From Piscinibacter sp. (GTDB lineage: Bacteria > Pseudomonadota > Gammaproteobacteria > Burkholderiales > Burkholderiaceae_C), in assembly GCA_019635485.1 (NCBI GenBank), contig JAHBZL010000013.1:1-64000 (forward strand): a stretch of DNA of 64,000 nucleotides. Direction: 5' to 3'. Positions 17,262 through 27,015 of the stretch are shown one piece after another. Within the stretch, counting starts at the first letter, position 1. The number at the start of each line of letters is the position of its first letter. The notes beneath the pieces were generated by a model. That model was given only the letters and a program-made list of their open reading frames with translations. It was not told the DNA's origin and did not search any database. Position numbers and translations under genes: made by a program.

Positions 17262-18361
17262 TGGACACCCGGGCCGCCTTTTCGCAGGACTACGCCGAGG
17301 CCCGCGGCAAGTTCCTCGCCGCGGCGGAGGAGGCCGGCCTCGACGCCGAGCCGCAGGTGCATCCGCTGCTGGGGCGCGACGGCGAGACGCTCGCGCTGGA
17401 CATGGTCTACCAGGGCCCGAAGGCGGCCCCGGCGCTGCTGATCGTCTCGAGCGGCTGCCACGGCGTCGAGGGCTACTGCGGATCGGCGGTGCAGACGGCG
17501 CTGCTGCGGGACCCGGACTGGCACGCGCGTGTGCACGCCAGCGGCGCGGCCGTGCTCTACCTGCACGCGCTGAACCCGTACGGCTTCTCGTGGTGCCGGC
17601 GGACGACGCAGGAGAACGTCGACCTGAACCGCAACTTCCGGGACTTCCACCAGCCGCCGCCGGCCAACCCGGTCTACGACGAGATCGCCGCGCTGCTCGT
17701 GCCGGCGACCTGGCCGCCCTCGCCGGAGGTGAACGCGGCGCTGCAGCGCTTCGTCGCCGAGCGCGGCTTCGCGGCGCTGCAGCAGGCGGTGACGACCGGC
17801 CAGTACGCCCACCCGGAAGGGCTGTTCTTCGGCGGCCACGATCCGACCTGGAGCCACGTGGCGCTGCGCCACGCGCTGCGGGAGCATGGCCGGCACTGCG
17901 CCCGCCTGGCCTGGATCGACCTGCACACGGGGCTCGGCCCGCCGGGCGTCGGCGAGCGCATCTGGGCCGGCCGCGACGACCCGCCGGCACTGGCGCGCGC
18001 CAAGGTCTGGTTCGGCGAACGGGTCACCTCGATCTACGACGGCAGCTCCAGCGCGGCGCTGCTGACCGGCCTGATGTGGAACGCGGCCTACGAGGAATGC
18101 CCGCAGGCGGAGTACACCGGGATCGCCCTCGAGTTCGGCACCGTGCCGCTGGCGCAGACCCTCGAGGCCCTGCGCGCCGAGCAGTGGCTGGAGAACCACC
18201 CCGAGGTCGACGACACACGCCGCGCGTCGATCAAGCGCCAGCTGCGCGAGGCCTTCTACGTCGAGACGCCGGCCTGGCAGCAGGCGGTGCTGGCCCAGTC
18301 CTTGGAGGTCGCCGCTCAGGCGCTGAAGGGCCTCGGCAGCACGGCCGCAGGTCCTGCCTAG
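17261..18361 (+). CDS. DUF2817 protein, M14-like zinc carboxypeptidase fold
   Basis: 366-residue protein of the DUF2817 group. M14-type features are visible: SGCHGVEGYCGS supplies the HxxE zinc motif, ENVDLNRNF corresponds to the Asn-Arg substrate-binding step, and WIDLHTGLG gives the third zinc His. The late ALEFGT could supply the catalytic Glu. There is no signal peptide, so it is probably cytoplasmic. The ATG overlaps the M20 stop (TGATG), strong evidence for a joint pathway. Its stop overlaps the convergent HAD gene by four bases (CTAG). The substrate is unknown. Confidence 0.85.
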   Translation: MDTRAAFSQDYAEARGKFLAAAEEAGLDAEPQVHPLLGRDGETLALDMVYQGPKAAPALLIVSSGCHGVEGYCGSAVQTALLRDPDWHARVHASGAAVLYLHALNPYGFSWCRRTTQENVDLNRNFRDFHQPPPANPVYDEIAALLVPATWPPSPEVNAALQRFVAERGFAALQQAVTTGQYAHPEGLFFGGHDPTWSHVALRHALREHGRHCARLAWIDLHTGLGPPGVGERIWAGRDDPPALARAKVWFGERVTSIYDGSSSAALLTGLMWNAAYEECPQAEYTGIALEFGTVPLAQTLEALRAEQWLENHPEVDDTRRASIKRQLREAFYVETPAWQQAVLAQSLEVAAQALKGLGSTAAGPA

Positions 18362-18975
18362 ACCGCCAGCCCCTCGGCCCGCAGGTCGGCGGCGCAGCGC
18401 TCGGGATCGGTGAACTGCACGGCGCGCCAGCCGGCGGCGCGGGCCGCCGCCACGTTCTCCGCCACGTCGTCGATGAAGAGCGTGCGCGCCGGCTCGATGC
18501 GGAAGCGTTCGGCACAGTGGGCGAAGATCTCCGGCTCGGGCTTGCACAGCCGCGCACGCGCCGAGAACACACCGTCCCGGAAGAGGCGCAGGAAGTCGTG
18601 GGTCGCCTCGAGATGCCGGGCGTATGGCTCGGGCATGTTGGACAGGAAAAAGAGCGGCGCGCCCTGGGCATGCAGGCGCTCGAGCAGCCGCACCGTGCCT
18701 GCCACCGGCTGCAGTTCCCCAGGCACCCCGTCGATCACGCGGCGCGTCTCGTCGACCGTCAGCCCGGTGCGGCGCGCGATGCGCTCGGCCAGCGGCCCGG
18801 GCTCGACGGTGCCGCGGTCGAAGTCGCCCCAGTCGCCGGCGTAGTTCTGGAAGAAGCGCTCGAACAGCGCGTCCGCCGCGGCCGCGTCGGGCGCGTGCCC
18901 GGGCAGCAGCCGCGCCAGCAGATCGCGCGGGCGCCAGCGGAACAGCACGCCGGCGAAGTCGAACACGATGTTCAT
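18358..18975 (-). CDS. HAD-superfamily phosphatase (YihX/glucose-1-phosphatase-like)
   Basis: 205-residue HAD hydrolase. Motif I is FDFAGVLF, motif II is FLSNMPEP, the motif III Lys is in LCKPEPEIF and motif IV is FIDDVAENV. The second Asp of the usual DxD is replaced by Ala, as the corresponding position is Gly in YihX-type sugar-phosphatases. It lies 49 bp downstream of pgi on the same strand and so is the last gene of the polyol/sugar block. A role on a hexose phosphate fits this setting but is inferred. Confidence 0.85.
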   Translation of the reverse strand: MNIVFDFAGVLFRWRPRDLLARLLPGHAPDAAAADALFERFFQNYAGDWGDFDRGTVEPGPLAERIARRTGLTVDETRRVIDGVPGELQPVAGTVRLLERLHAQGAPLFFLSNMPEPYARHLEATHDFLRLFRDGVFSARARLCKPEPEIFAHCAERFRIEPARTLFIDDVAENVAAARAAGWRAVQFTDPERCAADLRAEGLAV

Positions 18976-19024
18976 GCCCGCCCCTCGGGCGGCGATGGCA
19001 ACACGAGGCGCGGCGGGCCGGCCT

Positions 19025-20620
19025 TCATCCGCGCAGCTTGGCCAGCAGGCCGGCCGTCGAGCCGTCCAGTCCGGCCGTGTCGCCCGAGGCCAGGCGCGGC
19101 AGCAGGTCGCTGGCGAGCGCCTTGCCGAGCTCGACGCCCCACTGGTCGAAGCTGTTGATGCCCCACAGCACACCGCTTGCGAACACGCGGTGCTCGTACA
19201 GCGCGATCAGCGCGCCGAGCGAGCGCGGCGAGAGCTGGTCCAGCAGCAGCGTCGTGCTCGGCCGATTGCCGGGGAAGGTGCGGTGCTTTGCGATCGTCGT
19301 CGCGTCGAGCTCGCGCGACGCCGTCGGCGCCTTCTCGGTGAGCGCCTGTTCGGTGGTCTTGCCCAGCATCAGCGCCTGCGACTGCGCCAGACCGTTGGCG
19401 AGCAGCTTGGCATGCAGGTCCGCGAGCGCATGGGTCGGGCGCCGTACCAGGATGAACTCGACCGGGATCACGTCGGTGCCCTGGTGCAGCATCTGGAAGT
19501 AGGCGTGCTGGCCGTTCGTGCCCGGCTCGCCCCAGACCACCGGGCTGGTGCCGAACGGCAGTGGTTCGCCGTCCAGGTCGACCCGCTTGCCGTTGCTCTC
19601 CATCTCGAGCTGCTGCAGGTAGGCCGGCAGGCGGCGCAGGCCCTGGTGGTAGGGTGCCACGCTGCGGCTCGTGAAGCCGTGGAAGTTGCGGTACCAGACG
19701 TCGATCAGGCCGAGCAGCACCGGCAGGTTCTTCTCCAGCGGCGCCTCGGCGAAATGCCGGTCCATCGCATGCGCGCCGGCCAGCAGTGCGCGGAAGTTGT
19801 CGGCGCCGATCGCCAGCGCGATCGGCAGGCCGATGGCCGACCACATCGAGTAGCGCCCGCCGACCCAGTCCCAGAAGCCGAACGTGGTGGCGATGCCGAA
19901 CTCGGCTGCCGCCTTCACGTTGGTCGTGGTCGCGACGAAGTGCCTGGCGGTGTCGGTGCCGCCGTTCGCGGTGAACCAGGCCTTGGCCGCCATCGCGTTG
20001 GCCATCGTCTCCTGGGTCGTGAAGGTCTTGCTCGCGATGATGAACAGCGTCTCGGCCGGCTTGAGCTGGCGCAGCACCGGCGTGATGTCGTGCCCGTCGA
20101 CGTTGGCGACGAAGTGGAACTGCAGCTTCGGGTGCACGAACGCGTCCAGCGCCGGCACCACCATCTGCGGCCCCAGGTCGCTGCCGCCGATGCCGATGTT
20201 GACGACGTGGCGGATGCCGCTGGTCGCGGTGTCGCGCACCGTCTCGACGTAGGCGAGCAGGCGGTCGAGCACACCGTGCACCTCGTCCGAGAACGGCCCC
20301 TGCCCCTTCGGCGCGCGCAGCGCCGTGTGCAGCACCGCGCGGCCCTCGGTGTGGTTGATCGGCGCCCCGGCCAGCATCGCGTCGCGCCGCTCGGCGAGCC
20401 GGCACTCGCGCGCCAGGTCGAGCAGGAACTTCAGCGTCGCCAGGTCGACGAGGTTCTTCGACAGGTCGGCGTACAGCTCGGGCGCCTCGACACCGAGCGC
20501 CGCGAAGCGGCCGGCGTCGCGCGCGAAGGCCTCGCGCAGGTCGAAGGCGCGGCCATGCGCCTCGTAGTGGCCGCGCAGCGCGGCCCAGGCCTCGGTGCGA
20601 TCGCAGCGGGGGGTGTCCAT
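19025..20620 (-). CDS. pgi: glucose-6-phosphate isomerase
   Basis: 531-residue cytoplasmic enzyme interconverting glucose-6-phosphate and fructose-6-phosphate. Length and motifs match the proteobacterial form: VNIGIGGSDLGPQMV, FHFVANVDGHDI, the conserved EPGTNGQHAYFQMLHQGTD and the C-terminal SFDQWGVELGKALA. AGGAGACCTGAC is upstream of the ATG. It follows tal by 69 bp. In this block it would connect ketose phosphates from polyol oxidation to glucose-6-phosphate, the substrate of the nearby zwf product. Confidence 0.97.
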   Translation of the reverse strand: MDTPRCDRTEAWAALRGHYEAHGRAFDLREAFARDAGRFAALGVEAPELYADLSKNLVDLATLKFLLDLARECRLAERRDAMLAGAPINHTEGRAVLHTALRAPKGQGPFSDEVHGVLDRLLAYVETVRDTATSGIRHVVNIGIGGSDLGPQMVVPALDAFVHPKLQFHFVANVDGHDITPVLRQLKPAETLFIIASKTFTTQETMANAMAAKAWFTANGGTDTARHFVATTTNVKAAAEFGIATTFGFWDWVGGRYSMWSAIGLPIALAIGADNFRALLAGAHAMDRHFAEAPLEKNLPVLLGLIDVWYRNFHGFTSRSVAPYHQGLRRLPAYLQQLEMESNGKRVDLDGEPLPFGTSPVVWGEPGTNGQHAYFQMLHQGTDVIPVEFILVRRPTHALADLHAKLLANGLAQSQALMLGKTTEQALTEKAPTASRELDATTIAKHRTFPGNRPSTTLLLDQLSPRSLGALIALYEHRVFASGVLWGINSFDQWGVELGKALASDLLPRLASGDTAGLDGSTAGLLAKLRG

Positions 20621-20689
20621 GTCAGGTCTCCTGTCGGGCCGCCGGCGCCCTCGTGGAGGGCAACGAACGGAAGTGACTTCGAGGCTGCA

Positions 20690-21637
20690 TCACAGCCCTC
20701 CGATCATCTTGTCCAGCTTGACCGCATCGGCGGCGAAGGCGCGGATGCCCTCGGCCAGCTTCTCCGTGGCCATCGCATCCTCGTTGAGCGCGAAGCGGAA
20801 GCTGGCTTCGTTGAAGCTCACCGCATGCACCGTGGCGGCGCGCGCCTGTTCCGCATCGAGCACCCGCGGCACGGGGGCATCGGCGGCCTGCAGCTGGGCG
20901 AGCAGCTCGGGGCTGATCGTCAGCAGGTCGCAGCCGGCCAGCGCGAGGATCTGCCCGATGTTGCGGAAGCTCGCCCCCATCACCTCGGTGCCGATGCCGA
21001 ACTTCTTGTAGTACGTGTAGATCTGCGTGACCGACTTGACGCCGGGATCGTTGCGGCCCGCGTTCGCCGCCTCGTCCCAGGCGGCGCCGGCGCTCTTCTT
21101 GTACCAGTCGTAGATGCGGCCGACGAAGGGCGAGATCAACGTCACGCCGGCCTCGCCGCAGGTCACCGCCTGGCAGAACGCGAACAGCAGCGTCAGGTTG
21201 CAGTGGATGCCCTCGTGCTCGAGGATGCGCGCCGCCTGGATGCCCTCCCAGGTGGAGGCCACCTTGATCAGCACACGGTCACGGCCGACGCCGGCGTCCT
21301 CGTACAGCGCCATCAGGCGGCGCGCCCGCGCGACCGATCCCGCGGTGTCGAAGCTCAGCCGGGCATCGACCTCGGTCGACACGCGGCCCGGCACCACCTT
21401 CAGGATCTCACGGCCGAAACGCACCAGCACATGGTCGACGATCTCCTCCAGCGGCTGGCCCTTGTGCGCGGCGACGGTGTCCGCCAGCAGCGGCGCATAG
21501 TCCGGCTGCTGCACCGCCTTCAGGATCAGCGACGGGTTGGTGGTCGCGTCGCGCGGGGCGAACTGCGCGAGTTGCTTGAAATTGCCGGTATCGGCGACGA
21601 CGGTGGTGTGCTGCTTGAGCTGATCGAGCTGGTTCAT
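20690..21637 (-). CDS. tal: transaldolase
   Basis: 315-residue class I aldolase-type enzyme of the pentose phosphate pathway, exchanging a dihydroxyacetone unit between sugar phosphates. [12 protein letters not shown] and the Schiff-base Lys in [11 protein letters not shown] are clear, as are [10 protein letters not shown] and [12 protein letters not shown] take ATG 21637 ([11 protein letters not shown]), the usual start of the family. No strong ribosome site precedes it. It is upstream of pgi and downstream of a sugar-alcohol dehydrogenase gene. The octamer AAGTTACA (minus strand) lies about 95 bp upstream and recurs before zwf. Confidence 0.97.
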   Translation of the reverse strand: MNQLDQLKQHTTVVADTGNFKQLAQFAPRDATTNPSLILKAVQQPDYAPLLADTVAAHKGQPLEEIVDHVLVRFGREILKVVPGRVSTEVDARLSFDTAGSVARARRLMALYEDAGVGRDRVLIKVASTWEGIQAARILEHEGIHCNLTLLFAFCQAVTCGEAGVTLISPFVGRIYDWYKKSAGAAWDEAANAGRNDPGVKSVTQIYTYYKKFGIGTEVMGASFRNIGQILALAGCDLLTISPELLAQLQAADAPVPRVLDAEQARAATVHAVSFNEASFRFALNEDAMATEKLAEGIRAFAADAVKLDKMIGGL

Positions 21638-21738
21638 GGCGGGTCGGCGGTCGGCGAGGGGTCCCACCCCACATTAGAACGCTTCCGGATGACCGCGCGG
21701 CGATCTCGATGCTGGCTTGACGCCCGCCTGTAACTTCC

Positions 21739-22467
21739 CTAGAGATCGAAGTTGGTCGGCAGCATGACCACGTCGCGGATCGTCATGCCGCGCGGTCGCG
21801 TCAGCATGAACAGCACCACCTCGGCCACCTCGCGCGCCTCCAGCAGGCTGCCCGAGGCCCGGGCTTCCTGGAGCTTGTCGGCCGGCCAGTCGGCGAGCAG
21901 CGCGCTGATCACCGGGCCGGGGGAGATCGAGCCGACGCGGATGCCGTGCTTGAACACCTGGCGCCGGACGGTCTGAACGAAGCAGTTGATGGCCCACTTC
22001 GACGACGCGTACACCGGCTCCCAGGGCGTCGGGAAGTGCGCCGCCAGCGAACTCGTGACGACGATGTCGCCGCTGCGCTGCGCGATCATGGGGGTCAGCA
22101 CGTCGTGCACGTTCTTCATGACGACGTTGACGTTCAGGTGCAGCATGCGGTCGATGTCCGCGTTGGCGGCGTCGACCAGGTCGCCGCCGACGTAGATGCC
22201 GGCGTTGGCGTGCAGGATGTCGATCCGGCCCGCCAGCGCCAGCGCCTGCGGCACCAGCGTCGCGCAGTCCTTCGGGTCCAGCAGGTCGATCCGCAGCGGG
22301 ATCGCCGCGTCCCCGAGACGGCCATGGTGCGACTTCAGCGCCGCCGCGTCGCGGTCGACCATCACCACGCGCGCGCCGGCGGCCAGCATCGCCTCGGTGC
22401 TGGCCAGCCCGATGCCCGAAGCGGCGCCGGTCACGACGGCGACCTTGCCTTCCAATGCACCTGTCAT
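21739..22467 (-). CDS. SDR-family dehydrogenase (ribitol/polyol 2-dehydrogenase-like)
   Basis: 242-residue classical short-chain dehydrogenase. It has the Rossmann motif TGAASGIG (residues 14-21), Asp after beta-2 (VMVDRD) favouring NAD over NADP, NAG in LHANAGIYVGG and the YASSK catalytic step. An extra Ser sits in VTSSLAAH. CCTAGGGAGCC is upstream of the ATG, which lies 11 bp after the AraC gene. The setting (polyol transporter, second polyol dehydrogenase, pgi, tal) suggests a sugar-alcohol substrate such as ribitol or sorbitol. The exact polyol cannot be assigned. Confidence 0.88.
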   Translation of the reverse strand: MTGALEGKVAVVTGAASGIGLASTEAMLAAGARVVMVDRDAAALKSHHGRLGDAAIPLRIDLLDPKDCATLVPQALALAGRIDILHANAGIYVGGDLVDAANADIDRMLHLNVNVVMKNVHDVLTPMIAQRSGDIVVTSSLAAHFPTPWEPVYASSKWAINCFVQTVRRQVFKHGIRVGSISPGPVISALLADWPADKLQEARASGSLLEAREVAEVVLFMLTRPRGMTIRDVVMLPTNFDL

Positions 22468-22478
22468 GTCCTGGCTCC

Positions 22479-23402
22479 CTAGGCCGCGTGCCGCCCGAAG
22501 CGCGCCTCCGACTGGCGGCGGAACTCCTTCGGCGTCATGCCCTTGACCTGCAGGAAGCGGCGGTTGAAGTTGGCCACGTTGTTGAAGCCGACGTCGTAGC
22601 AGACGTTGGTGATGTAGCGGTCGGTCTCCATCAGCAGCTGGCAGGCCTTGTTGATGCGCAGCCGGTTGACGAAGTCGGTGAAGCTGTTGCCCGTGGCGCG
22701 CCGGAAGACGCGCGAGAAGCTGCTTTCGGTCATGCCGATGCGCTGGCACAGCTCGGCCATCGAGAAGCTCTCGCAGTAGTGCTCGCTGAGGTAGTCGACG
22801 ATGCCGCTGATGCGCGCCAGCGCCGCGTCGTCGTCGAAGCTCTGCAGCTGCACGGTCGAGAGCAGCCGATAGTCCGTGCAGCGCACCAGCTCGCCGAGGA
22901 ACTCGCTGAACTCGGCGAAGCGCTGCAGTCCGTGCGAGGCCTTGATGCGCTCGAAGCGCTCCCGCGCCCGCTCCGACAGGCCGAAGAACTCGATGCCGTT
23001 GCGCGCCCGCTCGAGCAGCGGCAGCGCCTCGGCCAGCTCCGGGATCAGCACGGCGGCCTGGCGCAGCGGTGCGTCCGGAAACTGCAGCACCATGTCGCGC
23101 AGCGCCACGCCCTCGGGCGGCACGTCGGTGGAGATCCAGTTGTGCGGCAGGCGCGGGCCGGTCAGCACCAGGTGCCCCGGCTCGAAGTGGCCGATGTAGT
23201 CGCCGACGAACACCTTGCCGCGGGTGGCGACGATCAGGTGCAGTTCGTACTCCTCGTGGTAGTGCCAGCGCACGAGCGGATTCGGGAAGCCGTGCTCCAG
23301 GCAGCGCACGTGGCCGAAGCTGCCCTCCGGCTCGTAGCCCAGGCTGGGCGTTCTTCCGACGTCGTGTTCCAGCTCCGGGCTGCGCACGCGCAGGCTGGCC
23401 AT
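22479..23402 (-). CDS. AraC-family transcriptional regulator of the polyol block
   Basis: 307-residue regulator. The N-terminal half is a cupin-like sensing domain (VRWHYHEEYELHLIV, GHLVLTGPRLPHNW). The C-terminal 100 residues carry the two helix-turn-helix units (FSMAELCQRIGMTESSFSRV and YDVGFNNVANFNRRF). GCAGGAGACGAACC precedes the ATG. Position between the polyol dehydrogenase and SDR genes is typical of regulators that activate a sugar-alcohol operon on binding the inducer. A 167-bp palindrome lies directly upstream. Confidence 0.93.
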   Translation of the reverse strand: MASLRVRSPELEHDVGRTPSLGYEPEGSFGHVRCLEHGFPNPLVRWHYHEEYELHLIVATRGKVFVGDYIGHFEPGHLVLTGPRLPHNWISTDVPPEGVALRDMVLQFPDAPLRQAAVLIPELAEALPLLERARNGIEFFGLSERARERFERIKASHGLQRFAEFSEFLGELVRCTDYRLLSTVQLQSFDDDAALARISGIVDYLSEHYCESFSMAELCQRIGMTESSFSRVFRRATGNSFTDFVNRLRINKACQLLMETDRYITNVCYDVGFNNVANFNRRFLQVKGMTPKEFRRQSEARFGRHAA

Positions 23403-23455
23403 GGTTCGTCTCCTGCTCAGAACGTCATCGACGAAACGGATTCTGCGCCCGCGGC

Positions 23456-23622
23456 CTCAGAAGCTGTGGATGAACCCGGCGCGCCCGAGCGGGCCGACAG
23501 AACGCGGCCAATCCAGGCGCAAAGCACAGCCATGGCTCGTGCCATGGCGAGCATTTGCAGCGACGAGTGGCCGCGTTCTGGCGGGACGAGCGGGGGTGGC
23601 GGGTTCGTTCACAGCTTCTCAG
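23456..23622. repeat. 167-bp near-perfect palindrome (MITE- or REP-like hairpin)
   Basis: The two arms mirror each other over the whole length. TCAGAAGCTGTG (23457-23468) matches CACAGCTTCT near 23610-23619. AACCCG, CAGAACGCGGCC and GCAAA recur in inverted order on the far side. The centre is GCCATGGC-TCGT-GCCATGGC (23529-23548). It overlaps the last bases of the polyol dehydrogenase gene, so the TGA stop (23619-23621) lies within the right end. It may be a mobile hairpin element and/or a strong transcript terminator or stabiliser. No transposase is present. Confidence 0.8.
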
Positions 23623-24995
23623 CCTTCCAGGAATTGCTGCACGCGCCGCTCGCCGGCACGGATCGCCGCTTCCAGCGCCGCATGGCCGGCCAGCGGGCCC
23701 CACAGCAGCGGGTCGCGGCAGAACGCGGCCAGCGGGTCCGCTGCGGTGAAGAAGGCATGCGCCGCATCGGGGCTCATCACGCCGTCCTGGTAGGCGTAGG
23801 CCAGTTCGCCGCGGTGCCAGCGGCCGAGGTAGACGAAGAACAGCGCCGGCAGCAGCGCCGTGCTGTCCATCGGCGCGCCGCGCTCGAGGCACTCGCGCAG
23901 CGTCGGCACGATGAAACCGGGGATCTTCGAGAAGCCGTCCATCGCGACGCGCTGGTTCGTGTCGCGTACGTGCGGGTTGCCGAAGCGCTCCAGCACCACG
24001 TCGCGGTACTTCGGCAGGTCGATCGGGCTCGGATGGCCCGGCCGGTCCAGGCACGGGATCACGTCGTTCGTCACGTAGTCGAAGGCCATCTGCCGGATCG
24101 CCGGCACCGCCATGCCTTCGTGGATGTAGGTCAGGCCCTTCAGCGTGCCGGCCCAGGCGATGCAGCTGTGCGTGGCGTTCAGCACGCGGATCTTGGCCTC
24201 CTCGTGGGCGTGCACCGACTCGACCATCTCGACACCGACACGCTCCCAGGCGGGGCGGCCGGCGATGAAGCGGTCCTCCACCACCCACTGGATGAAGCTC
24301 TCGCCCATCACCGCGGCACCGTCGTTCCAGCCGGTCGCGGCCCGCACGCGCTCGGCCACGTCCACCGACGGACGCGGCGTGATGCGGTCGACCATGTCGC
24401 AGGGGCACGAGGTGTTCGCCTCGACCCAGTCGCGTAGCGCCACTTCGCCGCGCCGCTCGAGGAAGTCCAGCAGCCCGGCGCGGAACCGCGTGCCGTTGCT
24501 GCGCAGGTTGTCGCAGTTCAGGAGCGTGACCGGCGCGCCGCCGCGCTTGAGCCGCTCGCGCAGGATCGCCGTGATCGCGCCGTAGATCGTCACGAAGCGG
24601 TCACCCTGCAGGTCCGCGCGCAGGTCGGCGTGACTGAGGTCGAGGCGGTTCTTCGAATCGAGGTAGTAACCCGCCTCGGTGACGGTGAAGGAGACGATCC
24701 GCGTCGCCGCGTCCGCGCCGACGTCGATCAGCCGCGCATGCGCAGGGTCGTAGGGAATCACCTCGCGGATCGAGCGGATGCGCTCGTAGCGTCGCTGGCC
24801 TGCCGGCGTCACGGTCTCCAGCGTGTACTCGCCCTTCTGGGCGGCCAGTGCCGCCATGGTCTCGGCCATGTCGTCGCGGATGTTGCCGCCGACGATGCTC
24901 CAGTCGCGCTCGCCCAGCTCGCGCAGTTCGTGCAGGTAGACGGCCTGGTGGGCGCGGTGGAACGAGCCCAGGCCGATGTGCAGGATCGTGTTCAT
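23619..24995 (-). CDS. dalD: mannitol-dehydrogenase family polyol dehydrogenase (D-arabinitol 4-dehydrogenase-like)
   Basis: 458-residue long-chain zinc-independent polyol dehydrogenase. The N-terminal dinucleotide region (ILHIGLGSFHRAHQAVYLHE) and the catalytic-domain motif with Lys in GFSKIPGFIVPT are present, as are LLNCDNLRSNGTRF and VDRITPRP. The opening and length most resemble D-arabinitol 4-dehydrogenase, but mannitol or fructuronate activity cannot be excluded. It oxidises a sugar alcohol to the ketose with NAD. It starts 12 bp after the transporter ATPase gene. Its stop codon is supplied inside the adjacent palindrome, which suggests the element landed at the 3' end. Confidence 0.85.
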   Translation of the reverse strand: MNTILHIGLGSFHRAHQAVYLHELRELGERDWSIVGGNIRDDMAETMAALAAQKGEYTLETVTPAGQRRYERIRSIREVIPYDPAHARLIDVGADAATRIVSFTVTEAGYYLDSKNRLDLSHADLRADLQGDRFVTIYGAITAILRERLKRGGAPVTLLNCDNLRSNGTRFRAGLLDFLERRGEVALRDWVEANTSCPCDMVDRITPRPSVDVAERVRAATGWNDGAAVMGESFIQWVVEDRFIAGRPAWERVGVEMVESVHAHEEAKIRVLNATHSCIAWAGTLKGLTYIHEGMAVPAIRQMAFDYVTNDVIPCLDRPGHPSPIDLPKYRDVVLERFGNPHVRDTNQRVAMDGFSKIPGFIVPTLRECLERGAPMDSTALLPALFFVYLGRWHRGELAYAYQDGVMSPDAAHAFFTAADPLAAFCRDPLLWGPLAGHAALEAAIRAGERRVQQFLEG

Positions 24996-25007
24996 GGCAT
25001 TCGCGCC

Positions 25008-26057
<1,050 letters not shown>

Positions 26058-26112
26058 GGTTTCAATCCTTGGTAGATTGCGATACCGACGGGTGCGGGAC
26101 TTCAGCGCCATC

Positions 26113-26195
26113 AAGCGGCCGCCGCGGATCCGGCTCTGCCGGTCCGCTGGCGGCGCCCCCTTGAGGGGGAGCGGCGCAGCCGCTACGGGGGTGGT
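26113..26195. repeat. intercistronic repeat, copy 1 (permease-ATPase junction)
   Basis: GC-rich segment beginning immediately after the stop of the second permease gene (read on the minus strand). It contains two stem-loops: AGCGGC/GCCGCT and CCCCCT/GGGGG. A second copy with scattered changes sits at 27896-27976 in the same operon. Blocks such as CGCTGGCGGCGCCCCC and GCTACGGGGG are identical. Such elements usually affect message stability or termination. Confidence 0.8.
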
Positions 26196-27011
26196 TCATT
26201 TCACGGCGCCAAAGGTCAGGCCCTGCACCAGCTGCTTCTGGCTGAACCAGCCAACCACGACGATCGGCGCGATCGCCATCAACGAGGCCGCGGACAGCTT
26301 GGCCCAGAACAGGCCCTCGGGGCTCGAGTAGGACGCGATCAGCGTCGCCAGCGTGCCGGCCTTGGCCGAACTGAGGTTCAGCGACCAGAACGCCTCGTTC
26401 CACGCCATCACCAGGCACAGCAGCGCCGTGGAGGCGAGCGTGCCCATCGCGAGCGGGCGGATCACGTGCTTGAACTCGCCCCAGACGTTGGCCCCGTCCA
26501 TGCGCGCCGCCTCCAGGATGTCCGGCGGGATGTCCTTGAAGCCGGAGTACAGCATCCAGACCATGATCGGCAGGTTGGACAGCGTGAAGACGATGGTCAG
26601 CGCCGTCAGCGAGTCCAGCAGCCCGGCGGTCTGCGCCATCACGTAGACCGGGACCAGCGCGCCGACCGCGGGCATCATCTTGGTGGACAGCATCCACATC
26701 AGGATGTCGCGCGTGCGCTTCGTGCGGAAGAAGGCCATCGAATACGCCGCGGGGGCGGCGATCGCCAGGCCGAGCAGCGTCGAGAGCACGCTGGTGATCA
26801 CCGAGTTCTTCGCGTACAGCAGGTAGTCGCTGCGCACGTTGACCTCCTCGAAGCTCTCCATCGTCGGCGTGAAGAACAGCTGCGGCGGCACCGAGATGGC
26901 CTGCTGCTCGGTCTTGAAGGCCGTCAGCACGAGCCAGATCAGCGGGAACACGATCAGCAGCGTGATGCCCCAGGCCGCCACGGTGCGCAGGATGAGTGCG
27001 AGGTTCTTCAT
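26196..27011 (-). CDS. ABC transporter permease 2 (MalG-like), polyol/sugar importer
   Basis: 271-residue inner-membrane permease with six predicted transmembrane helices. The EAA loop that docks the ATPase is visible as EAARMDGANVWGEFKHVIRP. The N-terminus is short, as in MalG-type subunits, and the C-terminus (QKQLVQGLTFGAVK) is the classic sugar-permease tail. It starts 4 bp after the first permease gene. It would pair with that protein and the ATPase to import the polyol bound by the periplasmic protein. Confidence 0.95.
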   Translation of the reverse strand: MKNLALILRTVAAWGITLLIVFPLIWLVLTAFKTEQQAISVPPQLFFTPTMESFEEVNVRSDYLLYAKNSVITSVLSTLLGLAIAAPAAYSMAFFRTKRTRDILMWMLSTKMMPAVGALVPVYVMAQTAGLLDSLTALTIVFTLSNLPIMVWMLYSGFKDIPPDILEAARMDGANVWGEFKHVIRPLAMGTLASTALLCLVMAWNEAFWSLNLSSAKAGTLATLIASYSSPEGLFWAKLSAASLMAIAPIVVVGWFSQKQLVQGLTFGAVK

Positions 27012-27015
27012 GGGC

